A stretch of DNA of 64,000 nucleotides from an uncultured Lachnospiraceae bacterium (GTDB taxonomy: Bacteria > Bacillota > Clostridia > Lachnospirales > Lachnospiraceae): the NCBI GenBank assembly GCA_900548905.1, contig URMK01000003.1, forward strand, positions 62,001 to 126,000, written 5' to 3'. This document shows positions 42,798-52,318 of this stretch, piece after piece. A program made the translations under genes and the position numbers. The notes under the pieces are model-generated. The model saw nothing but the letters and a program-made list of their open reading frames with translations, had not been told where the DNA came from and searched no databases. Every line of letters begins with the position of its first letter. Position 1 is the stretch's first letter.

Positions 42798-44120
42798 CTA
42801 TTTTAAAATCCCCTGGATAACATCGTTGTATTTATCCAGTGTGGCCTTGATATCGGCTCCTGCGAAAATTTCTTCCATAGCAGGATATAAGCCATCTGTC
42901 GATATTGTGTTCACGCCGTTTTTCTTGCATTCGATATGTCCATAGGAAAGAGGCTCGGACAGTGCCAGCGTCTGCGGATCATCGGCAAAATTAGCCTGTG
43001 CGGAAAGCAGGTAGGCAGGGGTGCCGCATTCCTTTGTCCATTTGGTGCCGATTTCTTCGGAATTCCAGTAGTTGACGAATTTGTAAACCAGTTCCTTATG
43101 CTCCTCAGAGGTGGTTTTGGGAATGGAAAAACCTACCGGGATGACTGCCGCATCCTGTTCTACGCCCACACAGGAAGGAACAGCTTTTACCCCATAATTG
43201 ATCTCGTTTTCACGCAGGCCGTTGATGATCCAGGGTCCGTTGATGAACTGGCCCAGCTGGCCGCTGATGTAGGTATTATCGTCGGAATCCTTGGGAGAGC
43301 ATTCATACAGGGTTTTCAGGGTTTCAAAGGCTTTTACATTTTCTTCGGAGTTGAATACCGCCTGGGTTTCGTCCTCATTCACATAACCGCCGCCGTACGC
43401 ATACATGGTGTACTGGGCCGTTACGTTGTTGTTCGTGGGTACACAGAAGCCATACTGGTTTTTGCTCTTATCGGTAAGCAGCTTTGCATTTTCCACCAGT
43501 TCTTCAAAGGTTTCCGGAGGGGATTCCGGATCCAGGCCCGCCGCTTCGTACAGGTCTTTATCCCAATAGAAATAATGGGAAACCATCTGCATGGGGATAC
43601 CTACGCATAAATCGTCATAATACAGCAGATCCACCACGTTCTTGTCAAAATCATCGGCATTCACTTCAGGCAGTTCATAGAAATCCGCCACATCCTGGAA
43701 ACTGCCTGCTTCCACATAGGGGGCATAGTAGCCGGAGGAACAAAGGACAAAATCGGGCGCATTGCCTGCAGCTATGGCTGCGGGAAGCTTTTCATTAAAG
43801 GTGGCCCAGGGCATTACATCCATCTCAATGGTGATGTTCCATTCATTGGCAGCATTAAAGTCATCCACAATCTGCTGGAGCACTTCGCCGTCCGTGCTGG
43901 TAAATCCGTTCCAAAAGGTAAGCGTGGTTGGCTCATAGGTCTTTTCCCCGCCGTCCGCCGCCCCGGAAGCCGCCGTTTCCGCTGCCGTGGATGCCGCGGC
44001 GCTCTGTGGTTCGGCGGCGGCTTCGCCGGTACTACCCGTTGTCTGGCCTCCGCATGCGGTCAGCCCCAAACCCAGGCATAATGCCATTCCCAGTGCCATT
44101 AATTTATTCCACTTTTTCAT
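42798..44120 (-). CDS. Solute-binding lipoprotein of the desulfidase-operon transporter
   Basis: A 440-residue family 1 binding protein. Lipobox LGLTACGG (Cys23) followed by a long Ala/Glu/Ser linker (24-65), then the bilobed domain (TTLTFWNGFTSTDGEVLQQI, DLYEAAGLDPESPPETFEEL, LGQFINGPWIING). CUT1-type, normally for sugars or glycerol derivatives. It lies directly after the UroD gene (20 nt). Confidence 0.94.
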   Translation of the reverse strand: MKKWNKLMALGMALCLGLGLTACGGQTTGSTGEAAAEPQSAAASTAAETAASGAADGGEKTYEPTTLTFWNGFTSTDGEVLQQIVDDFNAANEWNITIEMDVMPWATFNEKLPAAIAAGNAPDFVLCSSGYYAPYVEAGSFQDVADFYELPEVNADDFDKNVVDLLYYDDLCVGIPMQMVSHYFYWDKDLYEAAGLDPESPPETFEELVENAKLLTDKSKNQYGFCVPTNNNVTAQYTMYAYGGGYVNEDETQAVFNSEENVKAFETLKTLYECSPKDSDDNTYISGQLGQFINGPWIINGLRENEINYGVKAVPSCVGVEQDAAVIPVGFSIPKTTSEEHKELVYKFVNYWNSEEIGTKWTKECGTPAYLLSAQANFADDPQTLALSEPLSYGHIECKKNGVNTISTDGLYPAMEEIFAGADIKATLDKYNDVIQGILK

Positions 44121-44140
44121 AATCCATTTCCTTTCTATTT

Positions 44141-45118
44141 TCAGATGCTCCTTGCAGCTTCCACAATCCAGCGGATTCTTTCCCAGTCCAGCTTGGCGTC
44201 AATGGTGCAGTCCCCGCCCAGCATCAGGCCGATTTTTCCATGGTTAATAATCAAGTCGGTCGTATATTTCTGCAGCTCTTCTTTGGTTCCGGTATAGAGG
44301 ATTCCCTGCTGGGTATGTTCATCCCAATGGGTTTCAAATCCGCCCAGGGAGGTTCTTCCGCCAATAAAATAACGTCCTGCATCCAGGGAAAGCCCTTCGA
44401 CAAACACAGCCCAGTTTACTACCTTGGCCGGATAATCCTGCCAGATTGCCATCTGGTTCCTGTTACCTGCCCAACCGCACATATGTATGATGTTGTTGTC
44501 GGAAAAACGGTTTGCATGCTCCAGGACATACTTATCGCTGGGCGTGATGATTTTCCGGTACTCTTCGGGGGTAAAACGATCGTATTCCCCGCCCTGCACG
44601 CAGTAATAAACACCGTCGCAGCCCGCTTCTGTGATGAGCAGCTGTGCCAGAAGGGCATTGGATTGTGCAATTACATCCAGCGCCTGCATTACCGCGTTTT
44701 TATCTTCCCGGATGTATTCCATTACCCCGGCATCCGTAACACCCACTGCTTCGGCACCAAAACGCAGGGAGGAAAAGGGGGCGAATACATTATAGAATAC
44801 GCAGCGTTCTTTTCCGATTTCCGCCACGATAGCTTTTGCCCTTTCCACCTGTTCCCTGATAAAGGGATGATCCGCTGTTAACGGCTGTAAAGTTTTCCAG
44901 TCCGCCGCTGTTTTGATTTCCGGCAGGGGATAAGGGAAATAACCGTCGCACATTATTTTTACAAAATCCAGATCGGTTTCCCGGTAGTATTTCAGATGTG
45001 CGTCTATGCAGCCCTGGCCGGAGGCTTCTTCTCCGCCAAAATGGAACCAGAAGCCCACCGGAACGTGATCCACCTCCTTTTTGTTCATTGCGTTTAAGAC
45101 TCTTGTTCTTTTATCCAT
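44141..45118 (-). CDS. UroD-family protein
   Basis: A 325-residue member of the uroporphyrinogen decarboxylase/MtaA superfamily (N-terminal MNKKEVDHVPVGFWFHFG; conserved DFVKIMCDGYFPYP; C-terminal YFIGGRTSLGGFET and LMLGGDCTI). True HemE is usually longer with a different N-terminus (RxxRAxGRYxPE), so this is more likely a corrinoid-linked methyl- or group-transfer enzyme than a haem enzyme. Context (a binding protein right after, desulfidase before) supports a catabolic role. Confidence 0.85.
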   Translation of the reverse strand: MDKRTRVLNAMNKKEVDHVPVGFWFHFGGEEASGQGCIDAHLKYYRETDLDFVKIMCDGYFPYPLPEIKTAADWKTLQPLTADHPFIREQVERAKAIVAEIGKERCVFYNVFAPFSSLRFGAEAVGVTDAGVMEYIREDKNAVMQALDVIAQSNALLAQLLITEAGCDGVYYCVQGGEYDRFTPEEYRKIITPSDKYVLEHANRFSDNNIIHMCGWAGNRNQMAIWQDYPAKVVNWAVFVEGLSLDAGRYFIGGRTSLGGFETHWDEHTQQGILYTGTKEELQKYTTDLIINHGKIGLMLGGDCTIDAKLDWERIRWIVEAARSI

Positions 45119-45145
45119 TTTTCATTTCCTCCTTTTTATATGCAA

Positions 45146-45165
45146 ACCGTCCTTCCGGGGACGGT
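45146..45165. terminator. Hairpin between desulfidase and UroD genes
   Basis: ACCGTCC-TTCCGG-GGACGGT; only a short T tract follows on the minus strand, so partial readthrough is likely. Confidence 0.45.
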
Positions 45166-45236
45166 CTGAACTCGTTTTTGTTTTTCCCGGCTTCTTGCTG
45201 TCCGGAAAGCTTTTACAGTCCGCTATGTATGCTGTC

Positions 45237-46511
45237 CTATGCGCCTATCATAATATGAAGAATCTCTTCATCGGTGGCTTTCATTCCTTCTCTCCCCATT
45301 CTGCCGATATTCCGTATGGTCTGTTCATAATCCCCTTCCACCAGCCCTTCTCCGAAAGCGAAGGTTCTTCCGCTCTTCGCCATTTCATAAGCGAGCAGCC
45401 CGGCTTCCACAGCGCTGGCTATTTTGGCCGCGCAGGAGGACTTTGCCCCATCGCAGACGATTCCGCCCACGTTACCCAGGGAATTTATGATAATCCGGCC
45501 GATTATGTCATAATCGGCCCCATCCAGATAAGCAATCCCGCATACTGCCGCCGTTCCCGCGGATACCGCTCCGCAATATGCGGATAAATTACCAATATAC
45601 CTTTTCTGGTGTACGGAAATGAGGTTGGAAACGATCAGGGCCCTGTAGAGCATTTCCTCTTCCGCCCCTGTTTCCCCGGCATACACAATAACGGGCATGG
45701 ATACGGTGATGCCCTGGTTTCCCGAACCCGAATTAATTACCACCGGCAGGGAACACCCGCTCATTCTGGCATCCGACCCTGCTGCCGCGGCAGCCTTGAT
45801 TCTGGTTTTCAGGCCGTTGCCTTCCATTTCGTACAGGGTACGGCCCACCTGTGCCCCCCAGTTATGGGAAAGGCCTTCTTCCGAAATTGCGGAATTAAAG
45901 GAAATCTGCCTGTCCAGCAGCATCTTTACTTCATCCACAGACACCTCTTTAGCAAACTGCAGAATGTCCCGGATATTCAGAAGTGATTTATCCCCGGATT
46001 CCTCTGTTTGAATCTGGGGCTGTTCAAACAATACTTCTCCGTTTTTTTCAATCCGCGCAATATGGTTATGCGCTCCCTGCACTACGACCGAAGCTTGATC
46101 CTTACCGGCTTTTCCGCTTATCCTGATGTACAGGTTCTCTTCTCCCGTCACAAGCGCGCAGCTGCACATTCCTTTTTCACACAGTCTTTTCACCTCATCC
46201 TGCTCTTCGGGTGTCACCTGGCTGACCACTTCCAGCTCCCGTTCCGCCTTTCCCGCGACCGCCCCCAGTACGGCAGCTGCTTCCACGCCTCTTAAACCGC
46301 CTGAATTGGGCACTACAACCCCTTTTACATTTTTGATAATATTACCGCTGCAGGAAGCCGTCATACTCTCCGGGATCTTACCCAGCACCTCCCGGAGCCT
46401 GGCGGCCGCATACGCTATGGCAATTGGTTCCGTACATCCCATTGCCGGGATCAGCTCCGAATGCAGTATTTTCAAATAATTTTCATAGATATGCCTGTCA
46501 CATACGCTCAT
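45237..46511 (-). CDS. L-cysteine desulfidase family protein (UPF0597)
   Basis: A 424-residue member of the L-cysteine desulfidase/UPF0597 (YhaM) family, which splits cysteine to pyruvate, sulfide and ammonia with an Fe-S cluster. Family features: AMGCTEPIAIAYA with Cys26, TASCSGNIIKNVKGVVVPNSGG, INSGSGNQGITVSMPV, KSSCAAKIASAVE and GLVEGDYEQTI. The ATG overlaps the stop of a permease remnant (ATGA). It heads the transporter/peptidase operon. Confidence 0.9.
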   Translation of the reverse strand: MSVCDRHIYENYLKILHSELIPAMGCTEPIAIAYAAARLREVLGKIPESMTASCSGNIIKNVKGVVVPNSGGLRGVEAAAVLGAVAGKAERELEVVSQVTPEEQDEVKRLCEKGMCSCALVTGEENLYIRISGKAGKDQASVVVQGAHNHIARIEKNGEVLFEQPQIQTEESGDKSLLNIRDILQFAKEVSVDEVKMLLDRQISFNSAISEEGLSHNWGAQVGRTLYEMEGNGLKTRIKAAAAAGSDARMSGCSLPVVINSGSGNQGITVSMPVIVYAGETGAEEEMLYRALIVSNLISVHQKRYIGNLSAYCGAVSAGTAAVCGIAYLDGADYDIIGRIIINSLGNVGGIVCDGAKSSCAAKIASAVEAGLLAYEMAKSGRTFAFGEGLVEGDYEQTIRNIGRMGREGMKATDEEILHIMIGA

Positions 46512-46570
46512 CCTTTAACTGCTCCTATCATAACGCCTTTTTCAAAATCTCTCGCAGAATCATCTGCAGA
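46508..46570 (-). pseudogene. C-terminal remnant of an ABC permease gene
   Basis: Directly upstream of the desulfidase ATG and in the stop-overlap position, the minus strand encodes ...DFEKGVMIGAVKG and TGA, the typical last residues of MalG/LplC-type permeases (the intact permease at 50323 ends KGVMIGSVKG). About 20 codons remain before a stop interrupts the frame. A deletion has apparently removed the rest. Confidence 0.7.
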
Positions 46571-46905
46571 GATCGTAAATCATCTTAAATTGACAAAAAC
46601 AAATAGTAAGATACAAAATATATCATTTATAATTTTATTAATCATATCAGCAACATTTGCAAGTTAATATTAATATACTTAACAATAAAAATCAACCTGT
46701 TTTTGTCCCCTTTTTACTTTTCATGCCTGTGCACAAAAATCATTGTCCGTTTTTGTACAAATGTACTACCTTACTGCTGGTATTTTTATCGGACGAATAA
46801 GTAAAAGCGCAAAAAAAGACTGCTATCCCCAAAAGGTGCAGATAACAGTCCCGTTCAAATCTTTGTATGCTATTTTATTGTCTGTCAGTTTATTGCCTGA
46901 CGGCC
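46571..46905. other. A+T-rich intergenic region between sulfatase and desulfidase operons
   Basis: 335 bases. The part 46590-46760 is very A+T-rich and probably holds the promoter of the desulfidase operon, though no single box pair stands out. The sulfatase terminator is at 46811-46850. I see no gene. Confidence 0.55.
46811..46850 (-). terminator. Terminator after the sulfatase gene
   Basis: GACTGTTATC / GATAGCAGTC stem (one mismatch) followed by seven T on the minus strand. Confidence 0.8.
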
Positions 46906-48387
46906 CTATTCCCATTCTGCCTGAAGTCCCATTCTCTCATACTGCTCCGGCGGTGCGTCATTCTCTTTCATAAGCCGGACGATTTCCTTCCGGAAATATC
47001 CTTCCCGTTCCGGATCGGACAGGGGATTTGTTTGGCCCGGATCCGTTTCCAGGTCAAAGAACATGGTATGATACGTATGCTCCCCCTTTTCATCCAGATA
47101 CTGGGATTTTTCCCTGTTCTTGATTTTCAGCAGACGGCAGCCCTTCGTAAAAGAAAATGGATCGCTCAGTTCCAGCTCCTGCAGTTCATCGGGCGGGAAC
47201 ATTTCCCGCATATGGGTGGGCATCAGAGTGTAATTGTACAGCGGATCATTGGTTTTGCTTACCGGCGCCAGCACGTAGACATAACGGCCGTCCGTGCAGC
47301 TGATCTGGGCGCCGCAGGTCCCGTAAAGACAGGTTTCCCGCACGGGCCTGCCTTCCGCAATGGTTTCCTTCAGCGAAAAGCCCAGCATATCTTCCGGAAT
47401 CGGAAGGCCGAAATATTCCAGCAGGGTGGGCGCCAGATCAATGGTCTGTACCAGGCAATCGCAGCGGCCGGATGCCCGGCTTCTGGGATCATAGATGAAT
47501 AAAGGGGTATGTACGATTTCTTCGTAGAAATTGATTTCATTGCTTTTCGCCCACCAGTCATGTTCTCCCAGCAGAAAACCATGATCTGTATTGACGATCA
47601 GCATGGTGTCCTCCCACAGATCGTAAGCGTCCATTTTGTCCAGGATTCTGCCCAGGTTACGGTCACACATCCGAAGCAGCGCCGCGTATTTATTGCGTAC
47701 ATGCTGCTGATAAGGTCTTTCTTCCTCCGTCACGGGATGATATCCCGGCCAATCGAAGAAGGGGCCGTCATAGGATGGCTCAAAGCCCAGCAGATCCTCC
47801 TCCTGCACATAAAAAGGCTCGTGGGGATCGAAGGTTTCCACCTGAAGAAACCAGTTGTCTTCCCCGTGATTCCGGTCAAGGAATTCCATGCCGGCCCGGA
47901 AGGTTGCCGTCTGTGCCATTTTATCTTCGGTATCCGTATATTCCCGGTTTACCATATCCTGCTTAATGCACTGTCCCAGATGGGGAGGAAGATCCTTATT
48001 TCCCACAAAAGCCTTCCAATGATCCCCTTCCTGCCCCCGCACATTTTCCCAGGTACTGTAGCGGCTGTGATAGGTACAGCCGCCGTCCTCCCAATAATGG
48101 TAGTGGTCGCTGATCAAATGGGAGTGAATCCCGTTTTTCTTCAATATTTCCGGCATGGAATCGTCGTAGGGTTCCATCGGCCCCCAACTGCGGTGCAGAA
48201 AGTTATAGCGTCCGGTGTGGATTTCCCTGCGGGCCGGCATACAGGGCAGGCTTCCCACGTAGCATTTGTCAAAGGTGGTACAGCGGTCCGCCAGACGCCG
48301 GAAATTGGGCGTGCTTGTCCAGTCACAGCCATAGGGGGAAAGCATGTGACGGTTCAGGGAATCATACATGATCATGATTGCTTTCAT
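46906..48387 (-). CDS. Sulfatase (cysteine type)
   Basis: A 493-residue arylsulfatase/alkaline-phosphatase superfamily enzyme. The modification site is Cys49-Met-Pro-Ala-Arg53 followed by TGR (58-60), the C-x-P-x-R form that a radical-SAM maturase (anSME) or FGE converts to formylglycine. Metal ligands are in MIMYDSLNRHMLSPYG near the N-terminus and VNTDHGFLLGEHDWWAKS later. No signal peptide, so it acts on imported sulfated sugars. I chose the ATG at 48385-48387 (SD GGAG); the frame extends to 48603. It lies downstream of an LplABC-type transporter. Confidence 0.93.
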   Translation of the reverse strand: MKAIMIMYDSLNRHMLSPYGCDWTSTPNFRRLADRCTTFDKCYVGSLPCMPARREIHTGRYNFLHRSWGPMEPYDDSMPEILKKNGIHSHLISDHYHYWEDGGCTYHSRYSTWENVRGQEGDHWKAFVGNKDLPPHLGQCIKQDMVNREYTDTEDKMAQTATFRAGMEFLDRNHGEDNWFLQVETFDPHEPFYVQEEDLLGFEPSYDGPFFDWPGYHPVTEEERPYQQHVRNKYAALLRMCDRNLGRILDKMDAYDLWEDTMLIVNTDHGFLLGEHDWWAKSNEINFYEEIVHTPLFIYDPRSRASGRCDCLVQTIDLAPTLLEYFGLPIPEDMLGFSLKETIAEGRPVRETCLYGTCGAQISCTDGRYVYVLAPVSKTNDPLYNYTLMPTHMREMFPPDELQELELSDPFSFTKGCRLLKIKNREKSQYLDEKGEHTYHTMFFDLETDPGQTNPLSDPEREGYFRKEIVRLMKENDAPPEQYERMGLQAEWE

Positions 48388-48616
48388 ACTGTTTTCTCCA
48401 TTTCTGTTATGTTTACAGCGTTCCGGAATACAGGTCATGACCATACCAGTGTAGTTCTTTCTCCTGTCTGTGTATGATGGTGCTGCGTTTTCAGCCGAGC
48501 AAGAGCATCCCCTGTGAGGAACACTGACTGCCCGGGGACGGATGCCGGTATAGGCCGCGGCACCACCATACACAAACCGGAGCAAGAACCGCCAGAGTGG
48601 CATGGCCTTTTTATGT

Positions 48617-50272
48617 TTATTCTTCCGCCAGTCTCTTCATTCTATCATAATATTCCTGGTTCAACACAGTATATCTTTCATAGCCGAATTTTTTGCAGTC
48701 TTCCAAATGCTTCTGCCATTTGGCATCGTCGATTCCGTTCATGACGCTTTCCGCCATAAAGTTATCCATATAGGTTCGAAGCTCCGTAAGAAGGACATTG
48801 ATTTCCTGTGTATTTTCCGGATAATCCTGTCCATCCGGTATGAACTCCTCCACCGCGCATTCCATGTATGGATCCTGCCTCTCCATATACTTGATTTCAC
48901 GGTCAGAAGTCACAGCGAATTTGGCATTATCCTCTTCCGTCCATAAGAAAACACCCTTTATGCCCATGGATAAGGTATGTCGCACCTCCGCATAGCTGTT
49001 ATAGCCTTCCAGAACCGGATCGGCCTTTTTGGAAATGGTTCCGTCCCCGTTGTCCACCCAAGCCATATCCCTGGGTCCCCAGCCAAACAACAGCCTGTTG
49101 TCAAAGGAGCTGTTGATGTAATCATAAAGTCTGAGCATAGCTTCCGGATAAGGGCAGTTATTGGTTATGGAAAACTGGTTCACTATAACGGTCCCTGACC
49201 ACGCGCTGGGCTGATAATGTCTTATGCCGCTGCTGTCCTTTAAGGGAAGCAGGTAGGTATAGTCCTCCGCATAATCCCCCACCGTTATATCATCGTAGGA
49301 ATAATTGGGAAAAACCCCGATTTGGGCATTGGTACCCTTTGCAATCATATCCACTTCTTCCTGGATAAACCCGTTGGGATCAATCAGGCCGTTTACGTAC
49401 AGCTTATTCAGATATTTCAGGTATTCATAATAAGCGTCCGAAACCGGATAAAAATCCACAATTCCATCCACTACCTGTAAATAAGGGTATTTGTAATCCT
49501 TTTCATCATAACCAGCAAACCCGAAAGCCGACTTAAGAAGATCAAATTTCCTGTCTTTATAAAAGGCAAAGGGGATTTCATCCGCCAGGCCGTTTCCGTT
49601 GGGATCCCGGGTTTTAAACGCCATGAGAACCTCAAAGAGCTCGTCCGCCGTCTCAGGCATCTGCATACCAACGGCCTCCAGCCATGACTGATTGATTGCC
49701 AGGCTCTTACCCGCCACATAGCCGTCCAGCTGCACTTCCGGCAATCCATATATGGAGCCGTCAGGAAACATGCCTGCGAGTTTAATATTGGGGTACTGGT
49801 CAAAAAACGTTTTTGCAGACGGTGCATAGTCATCGATCATATCATTCATCCGGACAAAGGAATCCAGGAACTGCGCAAAGTTGGGAATCTGGCCGATAAA
49901 AGCATCCGGCAAATCCCCGGCAGCAATCATGATAGCCACCTGATCGTTATAGGATGCCTCCGGGATGCCCACCCACTGGATTTTAAGGCCGGTCTCTTCT
50001 TCCAGCTTGTTCACAAAATCTTTATTTTCCCAGCCTCCGATTTTATCAGTGGAAGCTACCGGGTACACAATCTTAAACGTGTAGTCCACATTCATTATAG
50101 GGTATCCGGTTTTATTTACCGCCTCGGCTGCCCGGGCCGTACCGCTTTCCTCCGCTGTTCCTACCGGAACACTCTCCATACTTTCCGATGCCGCTGTGTT
50201 TCCGCACCCCGCAAGGCAGGATATCACAAGAGCTGCTGCTGCCGCCGCTGCGGCTAATTGTTTCCGTTTCAT
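48617..50272 (-). CDS. LplA-like solute-binding lipoprotein
   Basis: A 551-residue binding protein, long for family 1 and like LplA of B. subtilis. Signal peptide with lipobox SCLAGCGN (Cys24), then KIVYPVASTDKIGGWENK, MFPDGSIYGLPEVQLDGY and a C-terminal EDCKKFGYERYTVLNQEYYDR-type ending typical of LplA. The ATG at 50270-50272 has SD GGAGGGAG. Ligand likely a complex or sulfated oligosaccharide, judging by the sulfatase next to it. Confidence 0.93.
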   Translation of the reverse strand: MKRKQLAAAAAAAALVISCLAGCGNTAASESMESVPVGTAEESGTARAAEAVNKTGYPIMNVDYTFKIVYPVASTDKIGGWENKDFVNKLEEETGLKIQWVGIPEASYNDQVAIMIAAGDLPDAFIGQIPNFAQFLDSFVRMNDMIDDYAPSAKTFFDQYPNIKLAGMFPDGSIYGLPEVQLDGYVAGKSLAINQSWLEAVGMQMPETADELFEVLMAFKTRDPNGNGLADEIPFAFYKDRKFDLLKSAFGFAGYDEKDYKYPYLQVVDGIVDFYPVSDAYYEYLKYLNKLYVNGLIDPNGFIQEEVDMIAKGTNAQIGVFPNYSYDDITVGDYAEDYTYLLPLKDSSGIRHYQPSAWSGTVIVNQFSITNNCPYPEAMLRLYDYINSSFDNRLLFGWGPRDMAWVDNGDGTISKKADPVLEGYNSYAEVRHTLSMGIKGVFLWTEEDNAKFAVTSDREIKYMERQDPYMECAVEEFIPDGQDYPENTQEINVLLTELRTYMDNFMAESVMNGIDDAKWQKHLEDCKKFGYERYTVLNQEYYDRMKRLAEE

Positions 50273-50322
50273 ACATTCTCCCTCCATTTTTCTGATCATG
50301 TTCTCTATATGCCAGGCTGCCG

Positions 50323-51225
50323 TCATCCCTTAACGGAGCCGATCATAACACCTTTTACAAAAAATTTCTGCAGGAATGGATACACACAGATGACAGGCAG
50401 TGAAGAAACAATAATTACCACATATTTTATTATCTGCGCTACCTTCTGGCGTTCCACCAGGGCTTCTATTTCAGCCGGATCCGTTATCTGTGTCAACTGC
50501 TGTCCCAGAATCAGGATATCCCGCAGTACCAGCTGCAGCGGGTATATTTTCTGGTCCGTAACATAAATCATGGCTGTAAAGTAAGAGTTCCACTGGCTGA
50601 CTCCCACGTACAGGGCGATAACTGCAATAATCGCTTTGGAACAGGGTAAGGCAATCTTAAAAAAGAATTTTCCCACGCCGCACCCGTCCAACTCCGCTGC
50701 TTCGAAAAGCTCCTCGGGCAGGCTGTTCTGGAAGAAGGTCCTGGCTATAATCATGTTATAGACGGTAACCGTTCCCATCACCACCAGTACGGTTCTGGTA
50801 TTGACCAGATGCATTCCGCTAACCACCATATAGGTAGGAATCAGCCCGCCGGAAAAAAACATGGTGAATACAAAAAGCTTCGTTATTACATTCCGTCCGA
50901 ACAGATCCTTTCTGGATAATGCAAAGGCCGCCATCAGGGTAACGCCGGTTCCCAGCAGGGTTCCGAAAAGGGTATAAAAACAGGTATTCAGATAACCCCT
51001 CCAGATTTTCCACTCCTCCAGCACGAATTTATACGCTGAGAAATTAATGCCCGACGGAAGGAATACCACCTTTCCCAGGGAAATATCCTCCGGGGAACTG
51101 ATGGAAGCGATGACAACAAAATACAGGGGATATAACACAATAACCAGAACGATAAGGGATATCACCGTCACTGTGATATTAAATATCCGGTCTTCCCTTC
51201 CGGCTTTGATTTTTTTGGTTTCCAT
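50323..51225 (-). CDS. ABC transporter permease (LplC type)
   Basis: A 300-residue CUT1 permease with six helices and EAA loop EELFEAAELDGCGVGKFFFKIALP; it ends KGVMIGSVKG. LplC-type sequences start with a basic tail before TM1 (KIKAGREDRIFN). It follows LplB by 12 nt. No ATPase gene is present in the cluster. Confidence 0.94.
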   Translation of the reverse strand: METKKIKAGREDRIFNITVTVISLIVLVIVLYPLYFVVIASISSPEDISLGKVVFLPSGINFSAYKFVLEEWKIWRGYLNTCFYTLFGTLLGTGVTLMAAFALSRKDLFGRNVITKLFVFTMFFSGGLIPTYMVVSGMHLVNTRTVLVVMGTVTVYNMIIARTFFQNSLPEELFEAAELDGCGVGKFFFKIALPCSKAIIAVIALYVGVSQWNSYFTAMIYVTDQKIYPLQLVLRDILILGQQLTQITDPAEIEALVERQKVAQIIKYVVIIVSSLPVICVYPFLQKFFVKGVMIGSVKG

Positions 51226-51237
51226 AGCCGTCCTCCT

Positions 51238-52152
51238 TTACCACAATGAATTTTCCGTCGTTTTCCCTGCAATCCGGTTGACAAGAACCAGGATGGTGAA
51301 ATTGATGACGTTGTTGAATAGTCCAATAGCCGAAGCATAGGAGTACTGCTGCCCCTGAAGGCCGATTTTGTATACATAGGTACTTATGACTTCCGATGTG
51401 GAAAGGTTCGGCGCTGTCTGCATCAGATATACCTTTTCAAAACCCAGATTCATGATATTCCCACAGTTGAGTATGAGCAGTATCACCGCTGTGGGTATCA
51501 GCATGGGAATATCTATGTAGATAATCCGCTGCAGCTTATTGGCCCCGTCCGCTATGGCCGCCTCATGCAGCTCGGGGCTGACACCGGAAAGCGCCGCAAT
51601 ATAAATGATGGACGACCAGCCGGTGGTCTGCCAGATGGCGGACCAGACGTACAGGTGAGGGAAGGCCGCCGGATCCGTGAGTACCTGGGGGTTATTCATA
51701 CCAAGGCCCTTCAATATGGCGGAACCGATTCCCGATGCCGGGTCAAAGAAAACGAACATCATGCCTACCAGCACTACCGTAGATATGAAGTGAGGCGCAT
51801 AAGTCGCAGTTTGTGTTATCTTTTTCAGCCTTCCGCTGGGCGTATAATTGAGTATCAGCGCCAGTATGACAGGGATGGGAAAGCTGAATACCAGCTGGTA
51901 GAGGCTGATTACCAGAGTGTTTTTCAGCAGCTTCCAGAACATGGGCGAGTCAAAAAACTGCCGGAAATACCGGAAACCCACCCATTCACTGCCCCAGATG
52001 CCTTTGGTTGCCACGAAGTCCTTAAAAGCTATCTGCAGACCTGCTAGAGGCATATAATGAAAGATAACGATATAGACGATCATGGGGAACAGAAATAAAT
52101 ACAACACCCCATTCTTTTTCAGGTTTTTCCTGAACATTCCTTTGTTTTTCAA
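51238..52152 (-). CDS. ABC transporter permease (LplB type)
   Basis: A 304-residue CUT1 permease with six helices, EAA loop HEAAIADGANKLQRIIYIDIPML and the LplB signature YIVIFHYMPLAGLQIAFKDF. The TTG at 52150-52152 has AAAGGA ten bases upstream; an ATG five codons later is the other possible start. First gene of the transporter-sulfatase operon. Confidence 0.93.
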   Translation of the reverse strand: MKNKGMFRKNLKKNGVLYLFLFPMIVYIVIFHYMPLAGLQIAFKDFVATKGIWGSEWVGFRYFRQFFDSPMFWKLLKNTLVISLYQLVFSFPIPVILALILNYTPSGRLKKITQTATYAPHFISTVVLVGMMFVFFDPASGIGSAILKGLGMNNPQVLTDPAAFPHLYVWSAIWQTTGWSSIIYIAALSGVSPELHEAAIADGANKLQRIIYIDIPMLIPTAVILLILNCGNIMNLGFEKVYLMQTAPNLSTSEVISTYVYKIGLQGQQYSYASAIGLFNNVINFTILVLVNRIAGKTTENSLW

Positions 52153-52262
52153 AGCCCCTCATTCCTTTCTTTTTTCTGATAAACATATAGTAACAAAGGA
52201 ATGGGAATACGCCTATGAAACGAAATCAGCATTTTTTGTAATAAACTCAGTTTTCATATAAG

Positions 52263-52293
52263 AAAGCGCGTGTCTGCTGCACCCACGCGCTTT
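52263..52293 (-). terminator. Terminator after the YesM-like kinase
   Basis: AAAGCGCGTG with its complement, 11-nt loop, placed between the kinase stop and the lplB gene. The T-run is short on the minus strand and better on the plus strand. Confidence 0.6.
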
Positions 52294-52318
52294 TTGATTC
52301 CTACCGTTCCCGGCATGC

